DNA of 5,233 nucleotides from Spirochaeta sp. (GTDB lineage: Bacteria > Spirochaetota > Spirochaetia > Spirochaetales_E > Spirochaetaceae_B): contig JAUUYD010000215.1 of NCBI GenBank assembly GCA_030590585.1, positions 1 to 5,233 on the forward strand, read 5' to 3'. Numbering within the stretch: position 1 is the stretch's first letter; each line of letters starts with the position of its first letter. The position numbers and the translations under genes were made by a program. Positions 1 through 5,233 of the stretch are shown in pieces. The notes beneath the pieces were generated by a model. That model saw nothing but the letters and a program-made list of their open reading frames with translations. It was not told where the DNA came from and did no database searches.

Positions 1-1053
1 AAAGCGAATCTCCTTGCTTTCGAAATAATTAACAAAATCAATTACGCCATTATAGATTCCCTGGGTGATTCGGCTCAAGTATTCAGGGCTGCGAAGTCGA
101 TCCGCTTCAGAATTTTGAGTAACAAATCCCACTTCCACAAGAACCGATGCCATTCTGGCATTTCGAACAACAAACCAGCTCTCTTCACGCCTGCCCCTGT
201 TTGGTATATCGGGACCAAGAGATTCATCAAACCCTTTAAGAATCATATCTGCCAGACGCACACTCTCATGGGTGAACTCCTCTTCCCAAAGTGCATTGAC
301 AATCGGCGCAATAGATTTCCCGCTCCCGCCCAGGGAGAGGGGATCGACCAGCGTTCTGCGGTAATCCCGTGGAAGATACCACACCTCATACCCTTCAGCC
401 CGGGAGTTTAACGATGCATTTGCATGAATTGAAAGGTAGATCATACCCTCTCTTGGCTGAAGTTCGACACCATTGGCCAGAGAAACACGGTTTTCCAGTG
501 AAGGGTAAACATCCTCCTCCCGTGTTAACAGCACCTCTTTATCGGGAAATTTCTCTCGAAGAGCCTCAGCCAGACGGAGGCTGACTTCCAGAACCACATC
601 TTTTTCTGTCAGAGGATAGGATATTCCATCCACCGGCCACTCCCGGCCGGCACCTGAATCCCTGCCGCCGTGGCCCGGATCTATCAATATTGTGGTAAGT
701 TTGTAGGAACCTGGTGACTCGGTATCTACACCGAAGATATTCAAAATGGTTTCCGCCGCTTCCCGTGAAAAGACAAGACGTCCCTGTTCTTCGAGCACAG
801 TCCCGGTGACAACCAGGTTCTCGCCATTGAGAATCATCCAGTAATCCCCTGATCGAAATACCAGTACTGTGCCATCCCGGCTCAGGCTTCCCGTATGCCG
901 CCAGGGGTCCCAATGAAGCGTTGCTCCGGTTCCTATCAGTAAATCTTCCAGGCTCACCGATTCGGCGAAGACAGTATAAGGCAGTAAGACAAACAGCAGC
1001 ACAACAAGGCAGAGAATATAACGATGAGGTAATTTTTCAACTGCGGTGTTCAA
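1..1053 (-). CDS. Exported N-acetylmuramoyl-L-alanine amidase (Amidase_3 family), 3' end missing
   Basis: This is a zinc hydrolase that should cleave the bond between N-acetylmuramic acid and L-alanine of peptidoglycan, outside the cytoplasmic membrane. The frame is open for 351 codons from 1053 to the window edge. Residues 1-30 look like a signal peptide: basic N-region, hydrophobic stretch from about residue 12, and V-F-A before a likely cleavage after A30. Residues about 32-111 form a small beta-rich region resembling the copper-amine-oxidase-N-like stalk domains seen on some amidases; this is a weaker call. The catalytic domain starts near residue 120: IDPGHGG gives zinc ligand H128, E150 in LTEKD is the second ligand, H210 in SIHAN the third, and E307 in VLVEVGF the catalytic glutamate. 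The start is TTG at 1053: an in-frame stop lies at 1089-1087, no ATG follows it, and the signal peptide begins directly after. It overlaps the ATP-grasp gene by 17 nt. The C-terminus is not visible, but the visible part already covers nearly the whole Amidase_3 domain. Confidence 0.93.
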   Translation of the reverse strand, partial: MNTAVEKLPHRYILCLVVLLFVLLPYTVFAESVSLEDLLIGTGATLHWDPWRHTGSLSRDGTVLVFRSGDYWMILNGENLVVTGTVLEEQGRLVFSREAAETILNIFGVDTESPGSYKLTTILIDPGHGGRDSGAGREWPVDGISYPLTEKDVVLEVSLRLAEALREKFPDKEVLLTREEDVYPSLENRVSLANGVELQPREGMIYLSIHANASLNSRAEGYEVWYLPRDYRRTLVDPLSLGGSGKSIAPIVNALWEEEFTHESVRLADMILKGFDESLGPDIPNRGRREESWFVVRNARMASVLVEVGFVTQNSEADRLRSPEYLSRITQGIYNGVIDFVNYFESKEIRF

Positions 1054-2596
1054 GATACCACCTGCCTCCGGGAAGGCCGCCTCTGGTTAGCGCCTTCCAG
1101 AAATCAGAGAGTAACACAGAGTACTCACCCGATGAAGCGCCGAGGATACGGATTAAGCCTTCATCCGACAGGATTCTCAGAATATCGGCAATGCTTCTAC
1201 CTGTGTAATCTCTTACTCTTGATTCAGGGGGTGCAGGTATTAAAGCCGGTGTCACCGAACATCCTCTGGAAGGCCGTGGGGCATGAGCGTGCCAGAGGTC
1301 ATTTAAAAAAGATAGAAGCTCATCCTCCCCTTCCGGTTCAAAAGCATCAGGGGGAAAGGATTCAACGGCATCAAGATAAGCTCCTGTAGCCATATCGAGA
1401 GGGTCGAGTTCCAGATTAAGAGTACGCAGTGCTGCAAGAGCCCGCTCCTCAGCTTCAACCCTGTCGGTCCCAATCGCAATCACATTGCCGGCTTTCTCAA
1501 CATTGTTCCGGGGAAAAATCAGGGAGTCCCCCGGAGAATAGCGCAGAAACACCTCTTTTACCCCTGGAAGTTTCAGAGCATTATCCCGGCCGGTAATACG
1601 GCGTATGGTTCCGTCAATTCCCAATAAGGCCCTTTCAGCACAGATAATTGATTTCGACGGTTCTGGGATTGAAGCGGAGAGTCCAGCTGCCAGACGCAGG
1701 GCAGCCATGGTGGGCTCGATACCGCTGGCAAGGGGGTAAGTCCAGCCTGACATATACCCCCCTGAAAGACGCGCGGCAATTTCACCAATCATCGGCCCTT
1801 CGGGGGTAAGTTTGATATCGCCCTTGGCGGCCCCCCTTTTGAGTCCCAGGGCCTTGATACCTTCGGCAAATACTGTCCATAAACTGTCGGCAGTCTCCGG
1901 ATTCAAAGAGGATGGAATTGTATGACCTGTTTCAATAAACCGGGGGGGGTAGAATATGTGACGGTCGGCCAGTCCGCATCGTATGACACGGCCGTCTTCC
2001 ACCAGAGCATCCAGGCTGAATTCATCACCTTCCATGAATGATTCAACCAGGGCACGGCCGCTTTTAGAAAAGCTTCTGGCCTCTTCCAGAGCGGCACAGA
2101 GCTCATCCCGGCGATCGATTTTCACCACACCCCGGGCCCCCATGCTGTCCACCGGCTTAACCACCCAGGGCCCGGAAATACCGGCGGTCAGGCTCTCAAC
2201 ATCATCATCAGGGCCGATTTCGGAAAATAACGGTGATGGGATACCCTCATCCCGGAATCTTTGCCGCATCATAACCTTGTCGGTTGCAAGTAAAGCGGCC
2301 TTTGAACTATGCCCCGGCAGGCCAAGGGCTTCAGCCACCAGAGCAACCTGAAGTGAAAAATCCGTACCGGCAGTGAATACGGCATCCAGACCCTGACTTT
2401 CCCGGATTTCCCCGGCGGCTGCTATCAGACCGGGAGTGTCCTTGAGATCAACATGATAAAACCGGCGGCAGAGATGACGGCCTTCAGCCTCAGGATTCCC
2501 GTCGGCGGCGGTGACAAACCAGCCCATATCCCGGGCAATGGTCAAGGCCGGAATCTGCATGATGCCGCAGCCCAGAATAAAGACCGTTTCAGCCAA
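1037..2596 (-). CDS. ATP-grasp carboxylate ligase with a C-terminal extension
   Basis: This 519-residue cytoplasmic enzyme should use ATP to activate a carboxylate as acyl phosphate and join it to an amine or similar nucleophile; neither substrate can be read from the sequence. Residues about 2-90 form the Rossmann-like pre-ATP-grasp domain, beginning with a beta strand and LGCGIMQ (8-14). The ATP-grasp core follows: VVKPVDSMGARGV (145-157) carries the ATP-binding lysine and glycine-rich loop, ALVESFMEGDEFS (182-194) the adenine-contacting strand and hinge, and IGEIAARLSGG (270-280) the metal-binding glutamate and arginine. The usual Asn of the E-x-N metal motif is Ala here, as in some amino-acid-ligase-like members. 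Residues about 285-400 look like the ligase C-terminal subdomain. The last ~110 residues are an extra segment with no family I recognise. The start is TTG at 2596, with AAGGAG 7 nt before it; an upstream GTG at 2635 would add 13 residues not expected ahead of the first strand. It overlaps the upstream gene by 8 nt. It resembles PylC/carbamoyl-phosphate-synthase-like ATP-grasp proteins in broad layout only. Confidence 0.88.
   Translation of the reverse strand: MAETVFILGCGIMQIPALTIARDMGWFVTAADGNPEAEGRHLCRRFYHVDLKDTPGLIAAAGEIRESQGLDAVFTAGTDFSLQVALVAEALGLPGHSSKAALLATDKVMMRQRFRDEGIPSPLFSEIGPDDDVESLTAGISGPWVVKPVDSMGARGVVKIDRRDELCAALEEARSFSKSGRALVESFMEGDEFSLDALVEDGRVIRCGLADRHIFYPPRFIETGHTIPSSLNPETADSLWTVFAEGIKALGLKRGAAKGDIKLTPEGPMIGEIAARLSGGYMSGWTYPLASGIEPTMAALRLAAGLSASIPEPSKSIICAERALLGIDGTIRRITGRDNALKLPGVKEVFLRYSPGDSLIFPRNNVEKAGNVIAIGTDRVEAEERALAALRTLNLELDPLDMATGAYLDAVESFPPDAFEPEGEDELLSFLNDLWHAHAPRPSRGCSVTPALIPAPPESRVRDYTGRSIADILRILSDEGLIRILGASSGEYSVLLSDFWKALTRGGLPGGRWYLEHRS
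1058..1069 (-). promoter_or_regulatory. Ribosome binding site for the amidase TTG start
   Basis: On the minus strand GGAGG (1069-1065) is followed by AGGTGG (1063-1058), placing Shine-Dalgarno-like matches 11 and 4 nt before the TTG at 1053. Neither spacing is ideal alone, but this is the only start-like codon between the in-frame stop at 1089-1087 and the signal peptide. The site lies inside the last codons of the ATP-grasp gene, which points to translational coupling. Confidence 0.6.
1942..1949. repeat. Homopolymer of 8 G (8 C on the coding strand)
   Basis: An uninterrupted run of eight G on the plus strand lies inside the ATP-grasp gene, reading as C on the coding strand across the Tyr-Pro-Pro-Arg codons near residues 216-219. 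The reading frame is intact through it at this length. Runs of this kind are prone to slipped-strand length change, which would shift the frame in the middle of the catalytic domain. Confidence 0.9.
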
Positions 2597-4379
2597 GAGA
2601 ATGCTCCTTGACCGCGTAAACTTCAAATGTATCACCCAGGCCGAAGAGGCGGCTGATAACCCCGAGGGGCCGTTTAAGCAGGCTGCCGGCAGCCGGAAGC
2701 GGTCCGAAACGCTCAGGGTGATGACCTGTCACCCTGATTTTATACACCCTGAATCCGTACCGTGCCAAAAGCCGCCTGGCAACCCCCGGTGTCCATATGC
2801 TGTAGTGATCTGCCGGGCTCTTTTCGAGAAATTGCCGGAGAGAACGGCGGGCGGATATGCCGGTTCCATTGGGAGTGGAGAATGCCAGCACTCCATTATC
2901 CGACAGCAATACGTTCAGTGCCTTCAGCACTTCATCGAGATTGGAGAAATGCTCAATAACATACCAGAGTGTAACGACATCAGGTTTTTCAAGCTTCAAA
3001 ACTTCAAGGGGATTATCCGAGGGAAAAGAGGCTGAAACCGCCGGAATACCAAGGGATTCACGGACATAGGCCGCGGCTTCTTCGGATATATCACATCCAT
3101 AGGGAGAAAACCCAGCATCCCGGGAAGCGTCCAGGAAGGGTCCGAAGGCACAGCCGATATCCAGCAGGGAACCGCCTTTTTTCGCCTTGCGGGATATCTG
3201 TGACAGCCGCGGAGCTGCCATGGCTTTGATGGCCGAACAGTCTTCCAGATAGCTGCGTCCGTACTGTTTACGGTACTCCTCGAGAAAGTATGAGGGTGTG
3301 TATTCCACCGCCGGGATATTGAAGCGGTAGAGCCCTGTGATACGGCATACTGGGCAGCGGTAGTAGGAACGCCGGGGGAATCTCGCAATCACCGGGGGCA
3401 GTACTTCTCCACATCCGAGGCACCGGGGCCGTGGGGCTTCCAGGGATAAGAGCAGGGAAGCCAGGCTGTTTTTATGAGAGCCGAGGTCTGTGCGGAGTTT
3501 TTCAGCTTTACTGCTTAGAGTTTCAGGGGAATCCAGGAGTATTTGAAGTTTTTTCCGGATTCTTTTTATTGACCTTCGGGATTCGCTGTCCACCCGGCCC
3601 AGCCCGGGGAATCCGGCTTCACGGGAAAGCCGGGCGTGGTAATCTGTGGGATCTGCGGTAATAACGGCAGAGCCGGCAGCAATCGCTTCCCATGCTGTGA
3701 GGCCATAGGAACAGATAACAAGTCCGTATTCGGCTAAATACGTTTTCAAGTCTCCGGGAGAATCCACAACTCCTACCCCTCGGGGAAGGTATGAAGAGGG
3801 GATTCCCGGAGGCAGGGTGACGTGAATGCGGGAGGGATTTATATCGAACTGCGACAGTAATAACTCTGTCAGGGGGATGGTTAGCCCTGAAGGGTCTTCT
3901 CCGCCGAAACTCAACAGAATGGAACCCCCGGGATCGGGGCTGCGGCGGTGAGGGGGCAGATTCATCCATGAGGGAGAGGCCTCATTCGCCCGGGAGTCCC
4001 TGGGGCCGGGAATGGTATCCAGTATAAATGGGGCCAGCTTCCGGGCCGGGCCGTCGTCATCCAGCAGTACAGGGGCGGCTTTATCCGCCCAGAGAAGAAG
4101 ATCTTCTTTGTCACTGCTCCTGCGGTCAAAAATCGCCAGGGTATCGGAGTGAGTATCAGACCTGTGGGCTTCGGAGGTCAGCAAAACAGGAATTTTTCCG
4201 GGAAATCCGGGAATCACTTTCGTCCAGTCTTCGGGGAGAATGCTTTGGGGATGAGTATCATCAATCAGAATTGCCGATTGTCCTTCCAGTTGGGATGCGG
4301 TGTCAAAACATCGCCTCAAATGCCCTGAACCCATTCCCTGACGGCTCAAGGGAAGAAACAAAAAACGCTCAGCAGGCAT
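2589..4379 (-). CDS. Fusion of SpsG/PseG-like nucleotide-sugar hydrolase (GT-B) and zinc-ribbon SAM methyltransferase
   Basis: This 596-residue cytoplasmic protein has two halves. Residues 1 to about 315 match the SpsG/PseG layout: GMGSGHLRRC (15-24) with H20 at the position of the PseG catalytic histidine, VLLDDDGPARK (104-114) ending the first Rossmann-like part, LLSFGGEDPSGLT (155-167) opening the second, and SYGLTAWEAIAAGSAVI (224-240) as the nucleotide-binding helix. PseG removes UDP from a UDP-diacetamido-trideoxy sugar; a glycosyltransferase role is also possible for this fold. Residues about 320-345 hold two Cys pairs (C320/C323 and C342/C345), a zinc ribbon of the type often found before this methyltransferase group. 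Residues about 400-555 form a class I SAM methyltransferase: LLDIGCAFGPF (405-415) is motif I, YGCD (427-430) gives the acidic residue for the SAM ribose, and WYVIEHFSNLDEVL (472-485) is the post-II helix. The ATG at 4379 has GGAGAG 8 nt upstream and overlaps the cytidylyltransferase stop by 11 nt. No stop or frame break separates the halves, so the fusion appears genuine. Confidence 0.88.
   Translation of the reverse strand: MPAERFLFLPLSRQGMGSGHLRRCFDTASQLEGQSAILIDDTHPQSILPEDWTKVIPGFPGKIPVLLTSEAHRSDTHSDTLAIFDRRSSDKEDLLLWADKAAPVLLDDDGPARKLAPFILDTIPGPRDSRANEASPSWMNLPPHRRSPDPGGSILLSFGGEDPSGLTIPLTELLLSQFDINPSRIHVTLPPGIPSSYLPRGVGVVDSPGDLKTYLAEYGLVICSYGLTAWEAIAAGSAVITADPTDYHARLSREAGFPGLGRVDSESRRSIKRIRKKLQILLDSPETLSSKAEKLRTDLGSHKNSLASLLLSLEAPRPRCLGCGEVLPPVIARFPRRSYYRCPVCRITGLYRFNIPAVEYTPSYFLEEYRKQYGRSYLEDCSAIKAMAAPRLSQISRKAKKGGSLLDIGCAFGPFLDASRDAGFSPYGCDISEEAAAYVRESLGIPAVSASFPSDNPLEVLKLEKPDVVTLWYVIEHFSNLDEVLKALNVLLSDNGVLAFSTPNGTGISARRSLRQFLEKSPADHYSIWTPGVARRLLARYGFRVYKIRVTGHHPERFGPLPAAGSLLKRPLGVISRLFGLGDTFEVYAVKEHSLG
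2604..2609 (-). promoter_or_regulatory. Ribosome binding site fixing the ATP-grasp TTG start
   Basis: AAGGAG on the minus strand ends 7 nt before TTG at 2596-2594, a near-ideal Shine-Dalgarno match and spacing. It lies within the final codons of the methyltransferase fusion gene, whose stop (2591-2589) overlaps the new start in the 8-nt string TTGGCTGA. This favours TTG at 2596 over the in-frame GTG at 2635. Confidence 0.8.
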
Positions 4380-5058
4380 TCACAACACTCTCCAGGAGAT
4401 AGGGAACCACAGTATCAAGATCAAGGGGAATCCCGGTGTACAGGTCGTTGAACAGCTGTTTCAAAAAAGCATAATCTTCAAGGGTATCCAGAGTGATTCG
4501 GCCCTCGGGAGCCCGGTAACCATCAGGTGCCGGGGGAACCTCAATACGGTAACGCTCAGGTCTTCTGTAAAGAAATGGAGAGACATGTTCCCGCTCATAG
4601 GGATCTTCAGCTTCTATATACGCTTCTTCCAGAGACGGCACATCAACAATTTCCACACCGGCTCCCAGTGGAAGCTCACTGAACCCCGCAAACGCGGCGC
4701 CGGTTTCATTGGAAAGTTTTAATGCCGCATTGGCCATGGCGGCTGAAACAAGAGGATTATCCCCTGTGGCTCTCACAAGCTTCCGGGCACCGGTTTCCCG
4801 GGCCGCCAGAACATAACGGGCCAGGACATCATCCTTTGAACCGGTAAAAATTCCCCAACCGGCATTTTCCGCCAGAGGACGAAGCTCGGACTCCGAATCT
4901 TCTGTCGTTAAAAGCATACGGCTGTCGGCTTCGACTGAATCCAGTGCGCGCATGGCATGTTCTATCACCGTCAGATCCGCCAGTTTCAGCAGAGCTTTGC
5001 GAGGCAGACGGGAAGAATCAAGGCGCACCTGGATAAATACAGATGTTACAGATGTCAA
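4369..5058 (-). CDS. spsF: SpsF-like sugar cytidylyltransferase (CTP_transf_3 family)
   Basis: This 229-residue cytoplasmic enzyme should transfer CMP from CTP to a sugar, most likely an acidic sugar, releasing pyrophosphate. The family signature opens the protein: FIQVRLDSSRLPRKAL (residues 8-23) is the nucleotide-binding loop seen in SpsF, NeuA and KdsB as Q/P-A-R-x-x-S-x-R-L-P-x-K, with Val where Ala is usual. DDVLARY (76-82) and RATGDNPL (96-103) follow, the latter carrying the metal-binding Asp. REHVSPFLY (156-164) and RITLDTLEDY (187-196) are characteristic of the SpsF branch rather than KdsB. Length is close to the family norm. The start is probably TTG at 5058, since homology begins about 7 residues later and a GGGGTGA element precedes it; GTG at 5067 (three more residues) is an alternative, and an in-frame start near 5157 would add unsupported sequence inside the preceding gene. 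It lies 1 nt after the upstream stop. The next gene is SpsG/PseG-like, the usual functional partner. The symbol is by family resemblance; the sugar substrate is unknown. Confidence 0.88.
   Translation of the reverse strand: MTSVTSVFIQVRLDSSRLPRKALLKLADLTVIEHAMRALDSVEADSRMLLTTEDSESELRPLAENAGWGIFTGSKDDVLARYVLAARETGARKLVRATGDNPLVSAAMANAALKLSNETGAAFAGFSELPLGAGVEIVDVPSLEEAYIEAEDPYEREHVSPFLYRRPERYRIEVPPAPDGYRAPEGRITLDTLEDYAFLKQLFNDLYTGIPLDLDTVVPYLLESVVNAC
4388..4393 (-). promoter_or_regulatory. Ribosome binding site for the hydrolase-methyltransferase fusion
   Basis: GGAGAG on the minus strand ends 8 nt before the ATG at 4379-4377. It lies within the last codons of the cytidylyltransferase gene, whose TGA (4371-4369) falls just inside the new gene. 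This is the only ATG start among the four start sites in the window. Confidence 0.7.
5038..5055 (-). repeat. Tandem 9-bp duplication at the start of the cytidylyltransferase gene
   Basis: The minus strand has ACATCTGTA twice in direct succession, immediately after the TTG start. It encodes Thr-Ser-Val twice and keeps the frame, so it lengthens the N-terminal tail before the first beta strand by three residues. Confidence 0.85.
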
Positions 5059-5059
5059 A

Positions 5060-5233
5060 TCAATCACCCCAGTCCCAAAGTTCGGTAAGTTCTGCAGCAT
5101 CCTTAAGAAAACGATAGCGGTTGGCATGTACCCAATCCCGTATCTCCTGCCATACAATCCGGGTGGTACCCGCCGACTCCCCGGATGAACGCAGATAGGC
5201 CCACCAGCCCATCCTGGACAAGCGTCCGATTTC
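5060..5233 (-). CDS. C-terminal 57 residues of an unrecognised protein (5' part outside the window)
   Basis: An open frame enters at 5233 and ends at TGA 5062-5060, 1 nt before the preferred cytidylyltransferase start. The tail is rich in aromatic residues: six Trp in 57, at positions 10, 11, 28, 34, 53 and 55 of the visible part, and it ends in Trp-Asp-Trp-Gly-Asp. A predicted helix around residues 25-50 is mixed basic and acidic, with no membrane segment. It is treated as real because its stop abuts the next gene in the same way as the downstream junctions, and the frame has no other interruption. I do not recognise the family. By position it would be part of the same sugar pathway, but nothing in the visible sequence demonstrates this; it does not resemble the C-terminal SAF domain of a NeuB/SpsE synthase. 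Confidence 0.7.
   Translation of the reverse strand, partial: EIGRLSRMGWWAYLRSSGESAGTTRIVWQEIRDWVHANRYRFLKDAAELTELWDWGD
5064..5070 (-). promoter_or_regulatory. Probable ribosome binding site for the cytidylyltransferase TTG start
   Basis: GGGGTGA on the minus strand shares GGTGA with the extended Shine-Dalgarno consensus (AAGGAGGTGA), and in that alignment its spacing to TTG at 5058 is typical. It also contains the alternative GTG start at 5067, so only one of the two roles can be right. The match is imperfect. Confidence 0.45.

Noticed and set aside
115..584. Two overlapping plus-strand open frames (115-411 and 369-584)
   Set aside because: They are antisense to the amidase catalytic domain and show no domain features.
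566..913. 115-codon minus-strand open frame
   Set aside because: It lies wholly inside the amidase in another frame; the amidase frame carries the zinc-ligand motifs and a signal peptide.
964..1053. Lipoprotein signal on the amidase (Cys at residue 15)
   Set aside because: The Cys sits within the hydrophobic core rather than after it, with no lipobox; the V-F-A site after residue 28-30 fits signal peptidase I.
1037..1053. Terminator or promoter between the ATP-grasp gene and the amidase
   Set aside because: The genes overlap, and I saw no GC-rich hairpin followed by a T run at this or any other junction.
1983..2351. 122-codon plus-strand open frame rich in Ser and Arg
   Set aside because: Low-complexity shadow of the ATP-grasp core on the opposite strand.
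2597..2635. Upstream GTG start for the ATP-grasp gene
   Set aside because: It would add 13 residues lying inside the preceding gene and before the first beta strand, whereas TTG at 2596 has an AAGGAG at ideal spacing.
2511..3035. 174-codon plus-strand open frame
   Set aside because: It is antisense to the methyltransferase domain and the ATP-grasp start, with no recognisable protein features; the minus-strand frames carry family motifs.
4028..4402. 124-codon plus-strand open frame
   Set aside because: Antisense to the SpsG/PseG-like domain; no motif, and its composition fits a shadow frame.

Overview
The window is a gene-dense, one-directional stretch. Every supported gene is on the minus strand, so transcription runs from high to low coordinates. 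In order of transcription the genes are: the last 57 codons of an unrecognised gene (5233-5060); an SpsF-type sugar cytidylyltransferase (5058-4369); a two-domain protein joining an SpsG/PseG-like nucleotide-sugar hydrolase or GT-B domain to a zinc-ribbon SAM methyltransferase (4379-2589); an ATP-grasp ligase (2596-1037); and the start of an exported zinc N-acetylmuramoyl-L-alanine amidase (1053-1, running off the edge). All four junctions abut or overlap: a 1-nt gap, then overlaps of 11, 8 and 17 nt. There is no room for an internal promoter or terminator outside coding sequence, so this reads as one translationally coupled operon interior.

Three of the four complete start sites appear to be TTG. 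Each has a Shine-Dalgarno-like match at a sensible distance, and in each case the start is set by the upstream stop and by where family homology begins. The DNA is moderately GC-rich. Envelope and glycan genes, frequent TTG starts and an amidase with an N-terminal stalk-like domain would fit a free-living spirochaete, but this is a weak inference because there is no rRNA or other marker.

Functionally, the SpsF-like and SpsG/PseG-like proteins recall the spore-coat polysaccharide (sps) and pseudaminic/legionaminic acid pathways. There a UDP-amino-sugar is hydrolysed by the SpsG/PseG enzyme and the resulting acidic sugar is activated with CTP by a SpsF/PseF/NeuA-type enzyme. The methyltransferase and ATP-grasp ligase would add a methyl group and an amide-linked or peptide-like substituent. 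The operon may therefore build a decorated surface or flagellar sugar, with the amidase providing wall remodelling. The product is not determined by the sequence. No RNA genes, mobile elements, CRISPR arrays or intergenic regions over 300 bases are present.
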